Shown here: positions 46,601 to 55,149 of the stretch, in pieces
Position numbering within the stretch: position 1 is the first letter of the stretch
How the letters are laid out: each line of letters opens with the position of its first letter
DNA from: Lentzea sp. NEAU-D7
Lineage (GTDB): Bacteria > Actinomycetota > Actinomycetes > Mycobacteriales > Pseudonocardiaceae
Direction: 5' to 3'
DNA: 64,000 nucleotides
Assembly: GCF_026242055.1 (NCBI RefSeq)
Contig: NZ_JAPJDL010000001.1
Span: 558,001 to 622,000 of the forward strand
The notes under the pieces: model-generated
What the model was told of the DNA's origin: nothing
Databases searched by the model: none
Seen by the model: only the letters and a program-made list of their open reading frames with translations
Position numbers and translations under genes: made by a program

Positions 46601-47355
46601 AACGCCCTGAGCTGGGTGAACACGCTCCACAGCGTCGGGTGGTGGCAGACGTGGACGGCGCCCGCGAGCATGGCGTCCGCACGGCCCTCCTGGAGCTCGC
46701 GGACGGCGTGCTCGACGGCCACCAGGCCGGAGGCGCAGGCCGCGTCCACCGTGTACGCGGTGCCCTTGAGGTCGAACCGGTTGGCGATGCGCGACGCCGC
46801 CAGGTTCGGCACGAGGCCGATCGACGACTCGGGCTGCTCCGGGCCGAGACGGTCCCGGATGGCCTGGCGGACGGTGTTCAGCTCGGCGCCGGCGAGGTTC
46901 GGGAAGAGGTCCCCGATCACCGACACGACCTCGTCGGCGAGCCTGACCCGCTGGTCCAGCCGCGCGCAGCCGGGCGTGAGGTAACCGCCGCGTCCCACGA
47001 CCACGCCGACACGATCCCTCGACGGCAGCACGGACTCGCCGCCCGCGTCGGCGATGGCCTCGGCCGCGGTGGCCAGGGCGAGCAACTGGTCGGGCTCCGC
47101 ACCGTCCACGGTGGACGGCATGATGCCGAACCTGGTCGGGTCGAACTCCGCGAGGTCGTCGACGAACCCGCCCCTGCGGCAGTAGAACCTGTCGCCGGTC
47201 CTGCTGTCCTGGTCGTAGTAGGTCGCCGGGTCCCAGCGACCGGGCGGGATCTGGCCGATGGCGTCGACGCCGCTGACGATGTTGCGCCAGAACGTCGCCG
47301 CGTCCGGGGCGCCGGGGAAGACGGCGCCGATCCCGACGATCGCTATGCCTCCCAT
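43690..47355 (-). CDS. PUFA-synthase-like polyketide synthase: KS-AT-DH-like, PPTase-like C-terminus
   Basis: A 1221-residue protein. KS: residues 1-460, with DAACASG (Cys near 205), EAHGTATPAGD and IGHAMPAAGMAG, so all three catalytic residues are present. AT: about 525-800, with LAGHSMGEW (Ser near 580) and GFHTPAL. About 860-1090: a pair of hot-dog-like regions (ELADHSVFPQPPGWPDLADGFPIVPATG, then LLDSAGQLIGHWM), similar to DH domains of HglE/Pfa-type synthases, though the usual HxxxGxxxxP is altered. About 1130-1200: a short 4'-phosphopantetheinyl-transferase-like end (YLNSAERHHY, VIAVKDAVRSWLW) resembling the second half of a PPTase. The start overlaps the first synthase's TAG by 13 bases, implying coupled translation and a joint complex. 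Confidence 0.88.
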   Translation of the reverse strand: MGGIAIVGIGAVFPGAPDAATFWRNIVSGVDAIGQIPPGRWDPATYYDQDSRTGDRFYCRRGGFVDDLAEFDPTRFGIMPSTVDGAEPDQLLALATAAEAIADAGGESVLPSRDRVGVVVGRGGYLTPGCARLDQRVRLADEVVSVIGDLFPNLAGAELNTVRQAIRDRLGPEQPESSIGLVPNLAASRIANRFDLKGTAYTVDAACASGLVAVEHAVRELQEGRADAMLAGAVHVCHHPTLWSVFTQLRALSPTERIRPFDASADGTLLSEGVGMVVLKRLEDVGDERVYAVIRGIGTASDGRATSMMTPNPDGQLLAVQRAWANAGLDPREKSPGLIEAHGTATPAGDAAELQTMITAFGGQGDEIGIGTVKSMIGHAMPAAGMAGLIKAALALHHNTLPPTLHVDTPHSSLAGTRFTPVTSAREWTGRHRAVVNAFGFGGINAHAVLDGHTIAKPRKPVMTFAADTADELANALRQRRTSSADRAFRLAIGNPDDRKLKLAERVLAQGKAWPGRHDIWFSPQPLLTGTDQVAFLFPGFEREFSGEVVDHAVGLLQDGRREARELMALGITPGALAGHSMGEWTAMVVGGIYPTIDEFVSALGPGAVAVVDIAYAALGCSADTAEQHLIDGVTISHDNCPHQSVICGPVDRLEQVLATLKANGVMAQLMPFRTGFHTPALAPYLGRAREMLDQLPVRASDVPVWSANSLEPMSADGVRDLVLRHLVEPVRFRPLLERLHGAGFRAFVQIGQGSLTGFVGDTLNDRPHIAVNADIAPEALWAFGLKRGTAHKVKLRLGTPKITLDALGTEPVLVAADGPMSAAVNKLLAHTHAVAREVVGALRPNEAGFTREFSLRTMPELADHSVFPQPPGWPDLADGFPIVPATGLLEVFADAARRLTGGAVHGFAQVKAKRWLTALPATTVKISARAEGRDRVLVKVGDYAEGVVLMSPQTPERVGRELEGVRDAPVTAAELYADNWMFHGPAFAGVTKIDCLADDGIAGVLTPLPAPGALLDSAGQLIGHWMQVCRTEDQTVLPTGIERVTFHGPAPTGDVRCTAWIREVTAQVMVADAELTVDGALWCRITGWTTRRFTTDDRIWQVKLKPGTEMLSTKDGDRVWVEENWADSATRDLIMRRYLNSAERHHYGGLDVPAQRDWLLRVIAVKDAVRSWLWDRGAGPVYPAELSVTADGRVRGAFAVPRVDVTSEPGRAAARVRTEN

Positions 47356-50300
47356 CGGTAGACCACCTGCACGTCCTGGCCGTTCGCGATCTCGTTGAGC
47401 AGTGCGTCCACGCCCTGCGCCGGCTCGATCATCGGGATGCCGCGCCGCGCGTACTCGCCGGCGAGCCCGGACGCCATGCCCGTGCCGGCCCAGGGACCCC
47501 AGTCGACGGCGACGACACGGCGGTGCGCGCCCCAGAACCTGGCCATCCGGTCGAGCGCGTCGTTCGCCGCCGAGTAGTCGGCCTGGCCGCGGTTGCCGAA
47601 CACGCCGCTGACGCTGCCGAACAGGACGAGGAACCCGTCACCGAACGCCTTGGCGCCGTTCACCTTCGTCGCCCAGACCCGGTCGAACGACTCCTGGGTC
47701 TTGGCCTCGATCAGCTTGTCGTCCAGCACACCCGCGCCGTGGACGACGCCGTCGAGCCGCCCGAACCGGGCCTTGATGTCCTCGACCACCCTGCCCACCG
47801 CTTCGGCGTCGGTGACGTCGCACTCGTGGTAGCGCACGCTCGACGCCGTGGCGCGCAACCGTTCCATGGTCTGGCGGACCTCGCGTTCGGCGAGGACCCT
47901 GCGCGCCTTGGCGGGCACGTCGTCCTTCTCGCCGAGCTCGAACAACGCCTTCACGAGCTCGGGCTCGGTGGTGGCGTGGCTGAGCCGGTGGTCCTCGGGT
48001 GCGATCGGCGTGCGGCCGATCAGCTCGACGTGGCACCCGGTGCGCTCGGCCAGCCCGGTCGCGGCGAGCGCGGTGATGCCGCGGGCGCCACCGGTCAGCA
48101 GCACCACGCTGTCGGCGTCGAGGGTGAGGGGCGCCGGGGCGAGCTCCGCCTCGGCCACCTCGATGACCTGGCGCCTACCGGCCTGGTAGCCGACGACGGC
48201 CGGACCGGGCCCGATCTCGGCGAGCAGCGCGGTGGCGATGTCGCGGTGGCTTTCCTTGGGGTTGACGTCGACCGAGCGGACCACGAGGTCCGGGTACTCG
48301 AGCGCGGCCGTGCGGATCAGGCCGTGCAGGCCGATGTCCGCCGGCAGCTCGTCGGGCTGGTGGTCGAAGCCGAACGTGCCGCCGCCCGTGGTCACCACGA
48401 CGAGCGAGACCCCGTTCGTCACGCAGGCCTTGACCTCGCTGAACGCCTCCGGAAGCCGTGCCTGCAGCCGGATCACGACGTCGACGCCGGTCAGGTCGGC
48501 CGGGAAGGAGGGCTCGATGCGCGGCCGGGCGGTGTGGCGTTCGAGCAGGTCGGCGAGTTCGAGCCCGATCCCGTTGTCGTCGACGATCAGCACCGTCCTG
48601 CCGGTCAGGCCGGCGGGGGCGGCGGGCTCCGCGGGCACGACCTGGGGAACCAGCCGGACCAGCCTGCCGCCGGGCGCGCTGACGGGAGCGGGCGCGGTGG
48701 CCGCGGTGAGGGCAGGGGTCTCACCGAACCAGGCGACGATCCCGTCGATCGTCTTCAGCTGCGCCAGCTCGTCGACCTCCCCCGCCGCGCCGAGCTCCTG
48801 GGCCAGCTCGCCCACGATCTCCGCGCGCTTGATGGAGTCGATCGACAGGTCCGCCTCCAGGTCGAGCCCCGGCTGCAACATCTCGACCGGGTAGCCCGTG
48901 CGCGTGCTGATCGTCCGCAGCACGACCTCCCGGACGTCCTTGCCCGCGGCGGCGACCGGTGCGGCGGCGCCGAACCAGCCGACGATGCCCTCGATGGTCT
49001 TGAGCTGCGCCAGCTCGTCGACCGACCCGGCGGCGCCCAGTTCGGCCACCAGCTCGCCGACGATCTCGGTCCGCTTGATGGAGTCGATCGACAGGTCCGC
49101 TTCCAGGTCCAGCCCCGGTTGCAGCATTTCGACCGGGTAGCCGGTGCGGGCGCTGATCGTCCGCAGGACCACCGCGCCCACGTCCTCCTGCGGCCTGGCC
49201 ACCGGCTTCGCGACGGCGACGGCGACGGGCTGCTGGTCGATCACCTGCCGGGGCGCCGGAACCGGCGCGGGCTCGGTGCCGAGGTAGCTCAGCAGGACGT
49301 CGCGCTGGGCGCTGACCGCGTCCCGCATGCCGTCCAGGAACTTCTCGATGATCTCGTCACGCCCCAGCCCCGACCCCGCTCGCAGCGTCGGGAACTCCGT
49401 CGCGGGCCGGAGCCCGCCGGGCAGTGCGTCGCCGTTCGCGTCCCGCACGAGTCCTCCATCCACGTACCAGCCAGGCCGCGGCGGCACGGCCGTGGCCGGT
49501 TCGGCCCTGTCCTCGAACAGCGGTGCGGTGTCCACCTCGACACCGGCGACCGCGAGCGTCGCCAGAGTGCGCAGGAACGTCACGTGGTCGTCGCAGCGCA
49601 GCGCCTGGTGCGGCCGGTCGCCGAGGGTCTTGCCGACCAGCGACGTCAGCACGCCGCCGGGCCCCGCCTCGACGAAGATCCGGGCGCCGGCGTCGTACAT
49701 CGACTCGATCTGGTCCACGAACCGCACCCGGCCCGCGAGCTGCGCGGACAGCCCTTCGCGCACGTCGTCGTGTGGAGCCGCGGACACGTTGGACCACACC
49801 GGGAACCGCGTCCCGCCGAGGGAGATCTCCGCGAGACGGGCCGCGAACCGGTCGCGGGCACCGGCCATCAGCGGGCTGTGGAACGCGGCGGCGACCGGGA
49901 TGTTCTTCACGGTGAGCCCGGCGGCCCGAAGTCCTTCGACCGCACCGGCCACGGCCTCGGTCGGGCCCGAGACCACGACCTGGTCGGGCGCGTTGTGGTT
50001 GGCCACCACGACGTCCGGCGGCAGCAGCGCCTCGACCTCGGCCACCGTCGCGGTCACCGCGGCCATCGTGCCGGGGTCCTCGCCGACCGCCTCCAGCATG
50101 GCTTCAGCGCGCGCGACGCTGAGCTCCAGCAGCTCGGCGGCACCGAACGCACCGGCCGCCGAGAGCGCGACCAGTTCGCCGTAGCTGTGGCCGCCTGCCA
50201 GGTCCGGCCGCACGCCGACGGAGTCCAGCAGCGCCGTGACCATGAGCCCGGCGATGCCGAGCGCGGGCTGGGCGTTGCGGGTGTCGGTGATCTCCGCGCG

Positions 50301-53300
50301 CTGCCGGGACACGTCCTCGGCGGTCAGCGCGGCCGGCGGGTACATCACCCGCTCGTAGCGCGCGTCGAGGAGGTCCTGCAGGCGCGGGAAAGCGGTGACG
50401 AGGTCGAGCAGCATGCCCGGCCGCTGGCTGCCCTGGCCGGGGTACAGGAACGCGACCTGGGGCCGTTCCCCTGTGCACAGCGACACGACGTCCGACGGGC
50501 GCCACGCCTCGACGTCCTCCAGCGCCTTGCGCAGTGCGGCGTGGTCGCTCACCACGAACGCGGCCTGGACCGTGCCGGTCCCGCAGGCGGCGGCCAGCGA
50601 GCGCAACGGCGTCCGCTCGTCGGCCAGTGCCGCGAGGCGGGCGGCTTCGCGTTGTGCCGACGCCTGGTCGTCGCCGCGGATCAGGAACAGCTCGGCGGGC
50701 CAGGCGGTCAGGCCGTGCCGGGGTTCGTCGGCCCCGGTGTAGCCCGCGATCACGGTGTGGAAGTTCGTGCCGCCGAACCCGAACGCGCTGACGCCCGCGA
50801 CCCGGTCCCTGCTCGCCCACGTGCGGTGGCCGAACGCGAACGGGCTGGTCCGCGCGTCCCAGAAAGCGTTGGGCTGCTTGACGTGCAGCGTGCCGGGCCG
50901 CACGCCGGTGTGCACGGCCAGGGCAGCCTTGATCACGCCCGCGAGCCCGGCCGCGCACTTGGTGTGGCCGATCTGCGACTTGACCGAGCCGATCGTGCAC
51001 GAGCCGGGTTCGACGCCGGAGAACATCTCGGTCAGCGACGCGAGCTCGGTGCGGTCGCCCACCACGGTTCCGGTGCCGTGCGCCTCGACCAGTCCGACGG
51101 CGGTGACCGGCAGCCCGGCCGACGCGTAGGCGCGGCGCAGGGCCCGTTGCTGGCCCTCCGGACGCGGCGCGGTCAGGCCCCGCGACCGGCCGTCGCTCGA
51201 CGCGCCGATGCCCTTGACCACGGCGTAGACGCGGTCGCCGTCCCGTTCGGCGTCGGCGAGTCGCTTGAGGACGACGGCGGCCACGCCCTCACCGAGCGCG
51301 ATGCCGTCCGCTGCGGAGTCGAACGTGGCGCACCGGCCCTTGGCGGACAGTGCTTTCACCGACGCGAACATCTGGTAGTCGTGCGCGCTGTTGTGCAGGT
51401 CGACCGCGCCGCACAGGACCATGTCGCTGGTACCGCCGACGAGTTCCTTGCACGCCACGTCGAGCGCGGCGAGGCTCGACGCGCAGGCGGCGTCGACCGT
51501 GTAGTTCGCGCCGCCGAGGTCGAGCCGGTTCGCGACCCGCCCGGCGATCACGTTGCCGAGCACACCGGGGAACGAGTCCTCGGTCAGCGACGGCAGGTGG
51601 TCGTCCAGGCCTCGGATGCCCAAGGCGGGCAACGCCGTGCGGACCGTGTAGGCGTTCGCGAGGTCGGCGCCCGCCTCGGCACCGAAGATCACCGACGTGC
51701 GTTCGCGGTCGAACACCCGCGTCGCGTAGCCGGCGTCCTGGAGCGCTCGCGCCGACACTTCGAGCGCCAGCAGCTGGGCGGGCTCGATCGAGGTGAGCGA
51801 CGCGGGCGGGATGCCGTAGGCCAGCGGGTCGAAGGCCGTGCGCGGGAGGAAACCGCCCCACCGGAACGGGCTGCCGTAGCGTTCGGGCGACCACCGGTCC
51901 GGCGGGATCTCGGTGATGGAGTCGGTGCCCGCCAGGACGTTCGCCCAGAACTCCGCGACGTCCCGCGCGCCCGGCATGATCGCGGCCATGCCGATGATCG
52001 CGACGTCCAGCGGTTCGGGCTCGTCGATCTCCGCGACGGTCTCGGGCAGCACGCCGGACACGATGTCCTCGTGCAGCTCCGCGATGGTGGTGCGTTCGGA
52101 CCGCAGCGTCGCGACCTGGCCGATCATGAACATGCCCTCGCGGCGCTGCTCGTCCTCGCCGACCGGTTTGAGCCCGCCGTCCTCGCGCACGAGACCGCGG
52201 CTGGCGAGCCGGAGCCGTCCCAGGTTGAGCTGTTCGAGCCGCTCCCAGCTCTCCTGTTTCGACAGTCCGGTCAGCTCGGCCCGCGCCTGCTCGAAGGTGT
52301 CCACGTAGGACGTCTGCGCGCAGCGGACGGCATGACCGGGGGAGGTCTCCAGCAGCGCCGTGTCCTCGCACTCCAGCGCGACCTGCTGGAACACCGGCTG
52401 GATCGCGCCGTGCGTCACGGCTTCCTCGGTGAACAGGTAGGCCGTGCCGACGAGAACGCCGACGGCCGCACCCCGTGCCGCGATCGGCGCGGTCATGGCG
52501 GAGATCATCGCGGCCGAGCGGGCGTCGTGGATGCCGCCCGCGAACAGGGCGACCACGTCCTTCTCCCGCCCGCGCAGCACGTCGATCTGCTGCTGCCACA
52601 ACGTGAAGCTGGTCCGGGGGCCGGTGTGGCCGCCGCACTCCGAGCCCTCGAAGACGAACTTGCGCGCGCCCTCGTCGAGGAACCGGCGCAGCAGCGCGGG
52701 CGACGGCACGTGCAGGAACGCCTCGATGCCGGCGTCCTCCAGTTCGCGCGCCTGCGCGGGCGTGCCGCCGGCGACGATCGCGTACTTCGGCCGCACGGCC
52801 AGCACGGCCTCCATCTGCCGAGCCCGCAGTTCCGGCGGGGCGAAGCCGAGCAGGCCGACTCCCCAAGGTCGTTCACCGAGTTTGGAGGCGGTGTGGTCCA
52901 GCAGTTCGCGGACCGCGGGGCCCTCCATCAACGCGAGCGCGAGGAACGGCAGGGCACCCCCCTCGGCGACGGCCGCGGCGAACGCGGGCTGGTCGCTGAC
53001 GCGGGTCATCGGGCCCTGCGCGATGGGGTACCGCAGGCCGGGGACGCGGTCGCAGAACGGCCCGCCGGACCGGATCGAGCGGTGCTCACCCGCCAGGGTG
53101 AGATTGTCCGAGATGCCCCGTTGAATGGCTCCGACCACGCCTCCGACGGTGCCGAACGAGGTACGGTAAGAATCGGCCAGGGAACCTTCCTGACCAATTT
53201 CGAGCGCGTTTTGACGAACATGAACGCGTAACCCGTCGTTCACGACGGTGTCGGCGCCGTCCATCATCCGGACCGCGTTGACAATTTCGCCGGAAATATG

Positions 53301-53858
53301 TTTTCGGGCCTCCGCGACCAGTGCGAGCTGGCCTTCCAGCACCACTCCGCGAGCACCACCGGCGACTGCGGCGGCCGCCGTGTCGGGGCCGATCGACCCG
53401 GCCACCCAGACCGGCAGATCGGTCAGCGCGAGCACCTGCTGGAGCAGCACGAACGCGGGCGAACCACCCACTCGGCCGCCCGACTCGGCACCCTTCGCGA
53501 TCAAGCCGGTGGCTCCGAACTCGATCGCCGCAACGGCTTCCGCCACCGAGGTGATCACCGCGAGGACACGGCGTTCACCCAGCTCAGCGAGGTTCGGAAC
53601 ATGCCGAACAAGATCGACGACGACGGTGTCCACGGTGTCCGGCAGGGGCACGGTCAACGGTCCGTGCAGCCGCACCCCGAAGGCGCGCGGGTGACGCGTG
53701 GTGACACGGCCGAGGTCGGCGGCGGCGTGGGGCCCGAGGTCGAGCACACCAAGCCCACCGGCTCGTTCGGCCGCGACCACGAGGGCCGGGTTGGGGGTGC
53801 CGAAAGGACTCAGGCACAGCACCCGTTCACGATCCGACAGCATGTCCACTGCGCTCAC
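47343..53858 (-). CDS. PUFA-synthase-like polyketide synthase: NPD/ER-like pair-KS-AT-ACP-ACP-KR
   Basis: About 2171 residues. Residues 10-230 form a short nitropropane-dioxygenase-like half barrel (IAKGAESGGRVG). Residues 270-520 form a full one (PIAQGPMTRVSD, VFEGSECGGHTGPR, ALFAGGIHDARSA), related to PfaD-type FMN enoyl reductases. KS: 613-1040 (DAACASS, Cys near 790; EAHGTGTVVGD; IGHTKCAAG). AT: about 1130-1420 (GQGSQRPG; GHSYGE near 1223; AFHSPLM). Two nearly identical ACPs are centred near 1590 and 1668, each with DLEADLSIDSIKR, the tandem-ACP hallmark of PUFA synthases. KR: about 1915-2150 (LLTGGARGITA; GSVSGVFGNRGQADYSAAN). Three starts are possible: GTG 53858, GTG 53849 (best spaced from GAGGAA) and ATG 53843. 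It is the first gene of the operon. Confidence 0.9.
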   Translation of the reverse strand: MSAVDMLSDRERVLCLSPFGTPNPALVVAAERAGGLGVLDLGPHAAADLGRVTTRHPRAFGVRLHGPLTVPLPDTVDTVVVDLVRHVPNLAELGERRVLAVITSVAEAVAAIEFGATGLIAKGAESGGRVGGSPAFVLLQQVLALTDLPVWVAGSIGPDTAAAAVAGGARGVVLEGQLALVAEARKHISGEIVNAVRMMDGADTVVNDGLRVHVRQNALEIGQEGSLADSYRTSFGTVGGVVGAIQRGISDNLTLAGEHRSIRSGGPFCDRVPGLRYPIAQGPMTRVSDQPAFAAAVAEGGALPFLALALMEGPAVRELLDHTASKLGERPWGVGLLGFAPPELRARQMEAVLAVRPKYAIVAGGTPAQARELEDAGIEAFLHVPSPALLRRFLDEGARKFVFEGSECGGHTGPRTSFTLWQQQIDVLRGREKDVVALFAGGIHDARSAAMISAMTAPIAARGAAVGVLVGTAYLFTEEAVTHGAIQPVFQQVALECEDTALLETSPGHAVRCAQTSYVDTFEQARAELTGLSKQESWERLEQLNLGRLRLASRGLVREDGGLKPVGEDEQRREGMFMIGQVATLRSERTTIAELHEDIVSGVLPETVAEIDEPEPLDVAIIGMAAIMPGARDVAEFWANVLAGTDSITEIPPDRWSPERYGSPFRWGGFLPRTAFDPLAYGIPPASLTSIEPAQLLALEVSARALQDAGYATRVFDRERTSVIFGAEAGADLANAYTVRTALPALGIRGLDDHLPSLTEDSFPGVLGNVIAGRVANRLDLGGANYTVDAACASSLAALDVACKELVGGTSDMVLCGAVDLHNSAHDYQMFASVKALSAKGRCATFDSAADGIALGEGVAAVVLKRLADAERDGDRVYAVVKGIGASSDGRSRGLTAPRPEGQQRALRRAYASAGLPVTAVGLVEAHGTGTVVGDRTELASLTEMFSGVEPGSCTIGSVKSQIGHTKCAAGLAGVIKAALAVHTGVRPGTLHVKQPNAFWDARTSPFAFGHRTWASRDRVAGVSAFGFGGTNFHTVIAGYTGADEPRHGLTAWPAELFLIRGDDQASAQREAARLAALADERTPLRSLAAACGTGTVQAAFVVSDHAALRKALEDVEAWRPSDVVSLCTGERPQVAFLYPGQGSQRPGMLLDLVTAFPRLQDLLDARYERVMYPPAALTAEDVSRQRAEITDTRNAQPALGIAGLMVTALLDSVGVRPDLAGGHSYGELVALSAAGAFGAAELLELSVARAEAMLEAVGEDPGTMAAVTATVAEVEALLPPDVVVANHNAPDQVVVSGPTEAVAGAVEGLRAAGLTVKNIPVAAAFHSPLMAGARDRFAARLAEISLGGTRFPVWSNVSAAPHDDVREGLSAQLAGRVRFVDQIESMYDAGARIFVEAGPGGVLTSLVGKTLGDRPHQALRCDDHVTFLRTLATLAVAGVEVDTAPLFEDRAEPATAVPPRPGWYVDGGLVRDANGDALPGGLRPATEFPTLRAGSGLGRDEIIEKFLDGMRDAVSAQRDVLLSYLGTEPAPVPAPRQVIDQQPVAVAVAKPVARPQEDVGAVVLRTISARTGYPVEMLQPGLDLEADLSIDSIKRTEIVGELVAELGAAGSVDELAQLKTIEGIVGWFGAAAPVAAAGKDVREVVLRTISTRTGYPVEMLQPGLDLEADLSIDSIKRAEIVGELAQELGAAGEVDELAQLKTIDGIVAWFGETPALTAATAPAPVSAPGGRLVRLVPQVVPAEPAAPAGLTGRTVLIVDDNGIGLELADLLERHTARPRIEPSFPADLTGVDVVIRLQARLPEAFSEVKACVTNGVSLVVVTTGGGTFGFDHQPDELPADIGLHGLIRTAALEYPDLVVRSVDVNPKESHRDIATALLAEIGPGPAVVGYQAGRRQVIEVAEAELAPAPLTLDADSVVLLTGGARGITALAATGLAERTGCHVELIGRTPIAPEDHRLSHATTEPELVKALFELGEKDDVPAKARRVLAEREVRQTMERLRATASSVRYHECDVTDAEAVGRVVEDIKARFGRLDGVVHGAGVLDDKLIEAKTQESFDRVWATKVNGAKAFGDGFLVLFGSVSGVFGNRGQADYSAANDALDRMARFWGAHRRVVAVDWGPWAGTGMASGLAGEYARRGIPMIEPAQGVDALLNEIANGQDVQVVYRWEA

Positions 53859-53914
53859 TTCCTCACCCTGCAGGGGTGGGGAGAAAGGAATTCAGCTAGG
53901 GTTACTACTGACCG

Positions 53915-53940
53915 GTACGGTTACAGCGCGCTCACCGTAC
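53915..53940. promoter_or_regulatory. Inverted repeat in the promoter region of the lipid operon
   Basis: GTACGGT (53915-53921) and ACCGTAC (53934-53940) are exact inverted arms with a 12-base spacer, 57-82 bases upstream of the first synthase gene. TTGTGC followed 17 bases later by TAACCG on the minus strand overlaps it and could be a weak promoter. GGTTAC/GTAACC motifs recur nearby (53900, 53920, 53992). The 196-base gap from 53859 to 54054 holds no gene. Binding by a regulator is inferred. Confidence 0.45.
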
Positions 53941-54054
53941 GCACAAACCGGAGGCGCCGTCGAGGGGGGTGGTGAAACTTTCTCATCTACGTAACCTGAC
54001 GAATGGCCCCGGATGGCGGGGCCTCCTACTCCGGTTCGCGGATGGCGCGACGTG

Positions 54055-55149
54055 CTATGGCATCAGCAGCACCGGCTTGATCACCTCACCCGCCTCCGCC
54101 GCCCGCATCGCGTCCCCCACGGCGCCGAACGGGAAGTGCGTGACGAGCTCGTCGAACGGGAACCTCCCCTGCCGGTGGAGGTCGATCAGCGTCGTGATGA
54201 GCGCCGCGCTCCGCCCCTCCCCGCCGAGCACACCGACGACCCGCTTGCCCCACAGCGTGCTGAGGTGGTCCAGTTCGACGCGCGCCCCTGCCGGCGCTCC
54301 GCCGATGAGAGCGCACGTCCCGCGCATCCCCACCGAGTCCACGGCCTGACGGCAGACCGCCACGACTCCGGTGCACTCCAGACTGAAGTCGGCGGGCCCG
54401 GCGCAGATCTCGTGCACCGCCGCGACGGGCTCGTCCACGGTGACGTTCACCGTGTCGGTGGCGCCGAACCGCCGGGCGAGCGCGAGCCGGGACTCGTGCC
54501 GGTCGACCGCGATGATCCGGGTCGCCCCGCTGTTGAGCGCGGCCATGATGGCGGCGAGCCCGACCGTGCCGGCGCCGTAGACGACCACGGACGAACCGGA
54601 GTGCGGCTTCAGCACGTTCAGCACGGCGCCCGCACCGGTCGACAGTCCACACGCCATTGGGCCGAGCAGTTCCAGTGGCCCTTCGACCGGCACGAGACCG
54701 CGCCACGGGACGATCGCGTGCGTCGCGAACGACGACTGCCCGAAGAAGTGGCTCGCGAGCGGCGAGCCGTCGAGGCCGCGCAACGCGGTCGACCCGTCGT
54801 CGCGGCCGCCGCCCACGAGCAGGTCTCCCAGCCTGAGGCAGTACCGCGGCTGACCATCGAGGCAGTTGCGGCAGTCGCCGCACCAGGGCCAGCCCAGCAC
54901 GACGTGATCTCCCTCGGCCACACCGGACACTCCCGGCCCGACCGCCTCGACGACGCCCGCGCCCTCGTGGCCGAGCACGCCCGGCAACGGGAACGGCAGG
55001 TCGCCGTGCCGGGTGATCGAGTCCGTGTGGCAGATCCCCGCCGCCACGACCCGGACCAGGACCTCGCCCTCCCGCGGTTCGTCGAGGAGCACCTCGCGCA
55101 GCTCGAACTCGCCGTGCCTCTCCCCCACGACGGCCGCCGTGATCCTCAT
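54055..55149 (-). CDS. Zinc-dependent MDR alcohol dehydrogenase
   Basis: A 364-residue medium-chain dehydrogenase whose ATG at 55149 overlaps the sirtuin stop (ATGA). The catalytic zinc ligands are seen in AGICHTDS and GHEGAGVVEAVG, and the structural zinc site in CGDCRNCLDGQPRYC. The Rossmann motif VYGAGTVGLAAI, with Asp in IIAVDRHE at the end of strand two, predicts NAD(H). It resembles the class III/aryl-alcohol dehydrogenase branch. It is the last gene of the SnoaL-macrodomain-sirtuin operon and may be the enzyme whose activity or stress setting that system serves (inference). Confidence 0.9.
   Translation of the reverse strand: MRITAAVVGERHGEFELREVLLDEPREGEVLVRVVAAGICHTDSITRHGDLPFPLPGVLGHEGAGVVEAVGPGVSGVAEGDHVVLGWPWCGDCRNCLDGQPRYCLRLGDLLVGGGRDDGSTALRGLDGSPLASHFFGQSSFATHAIVPWRGLVPVEGPLELLGPMACGLSTGAGAVLNVLKPHSGSSVVVYGAGTVGLAAIMAALNSGATRIIAVDRHESRLALARRFGATDTVNVTVDEPVAAVHEICAGPADFSLECTGVVAVCRQAVDSVGMRGTCALIGGAPAGARVELDHLSTLWGKRVVGVLGGEGRSAALITTLIDLHRQGRFPFDELVTHFPFGAVGDAMRAAEAGEVIKPVLLMP

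Noticed and set aside
47523-53231. Long open frame antisense to the first synthase
   Set aside because: No recognisable domains, whereas the minus strand carries intact KS, AT, ACP and KR motifs.
43690-53858. Enediyne or modular type I PKS
   Set aside because: Tandem DSIKR ACPs, an NPD-like reductase and two separate KS-AT proteins fit PUFA/HglE-type synthases. There are no repeated modules and no enediyne accessory genes.
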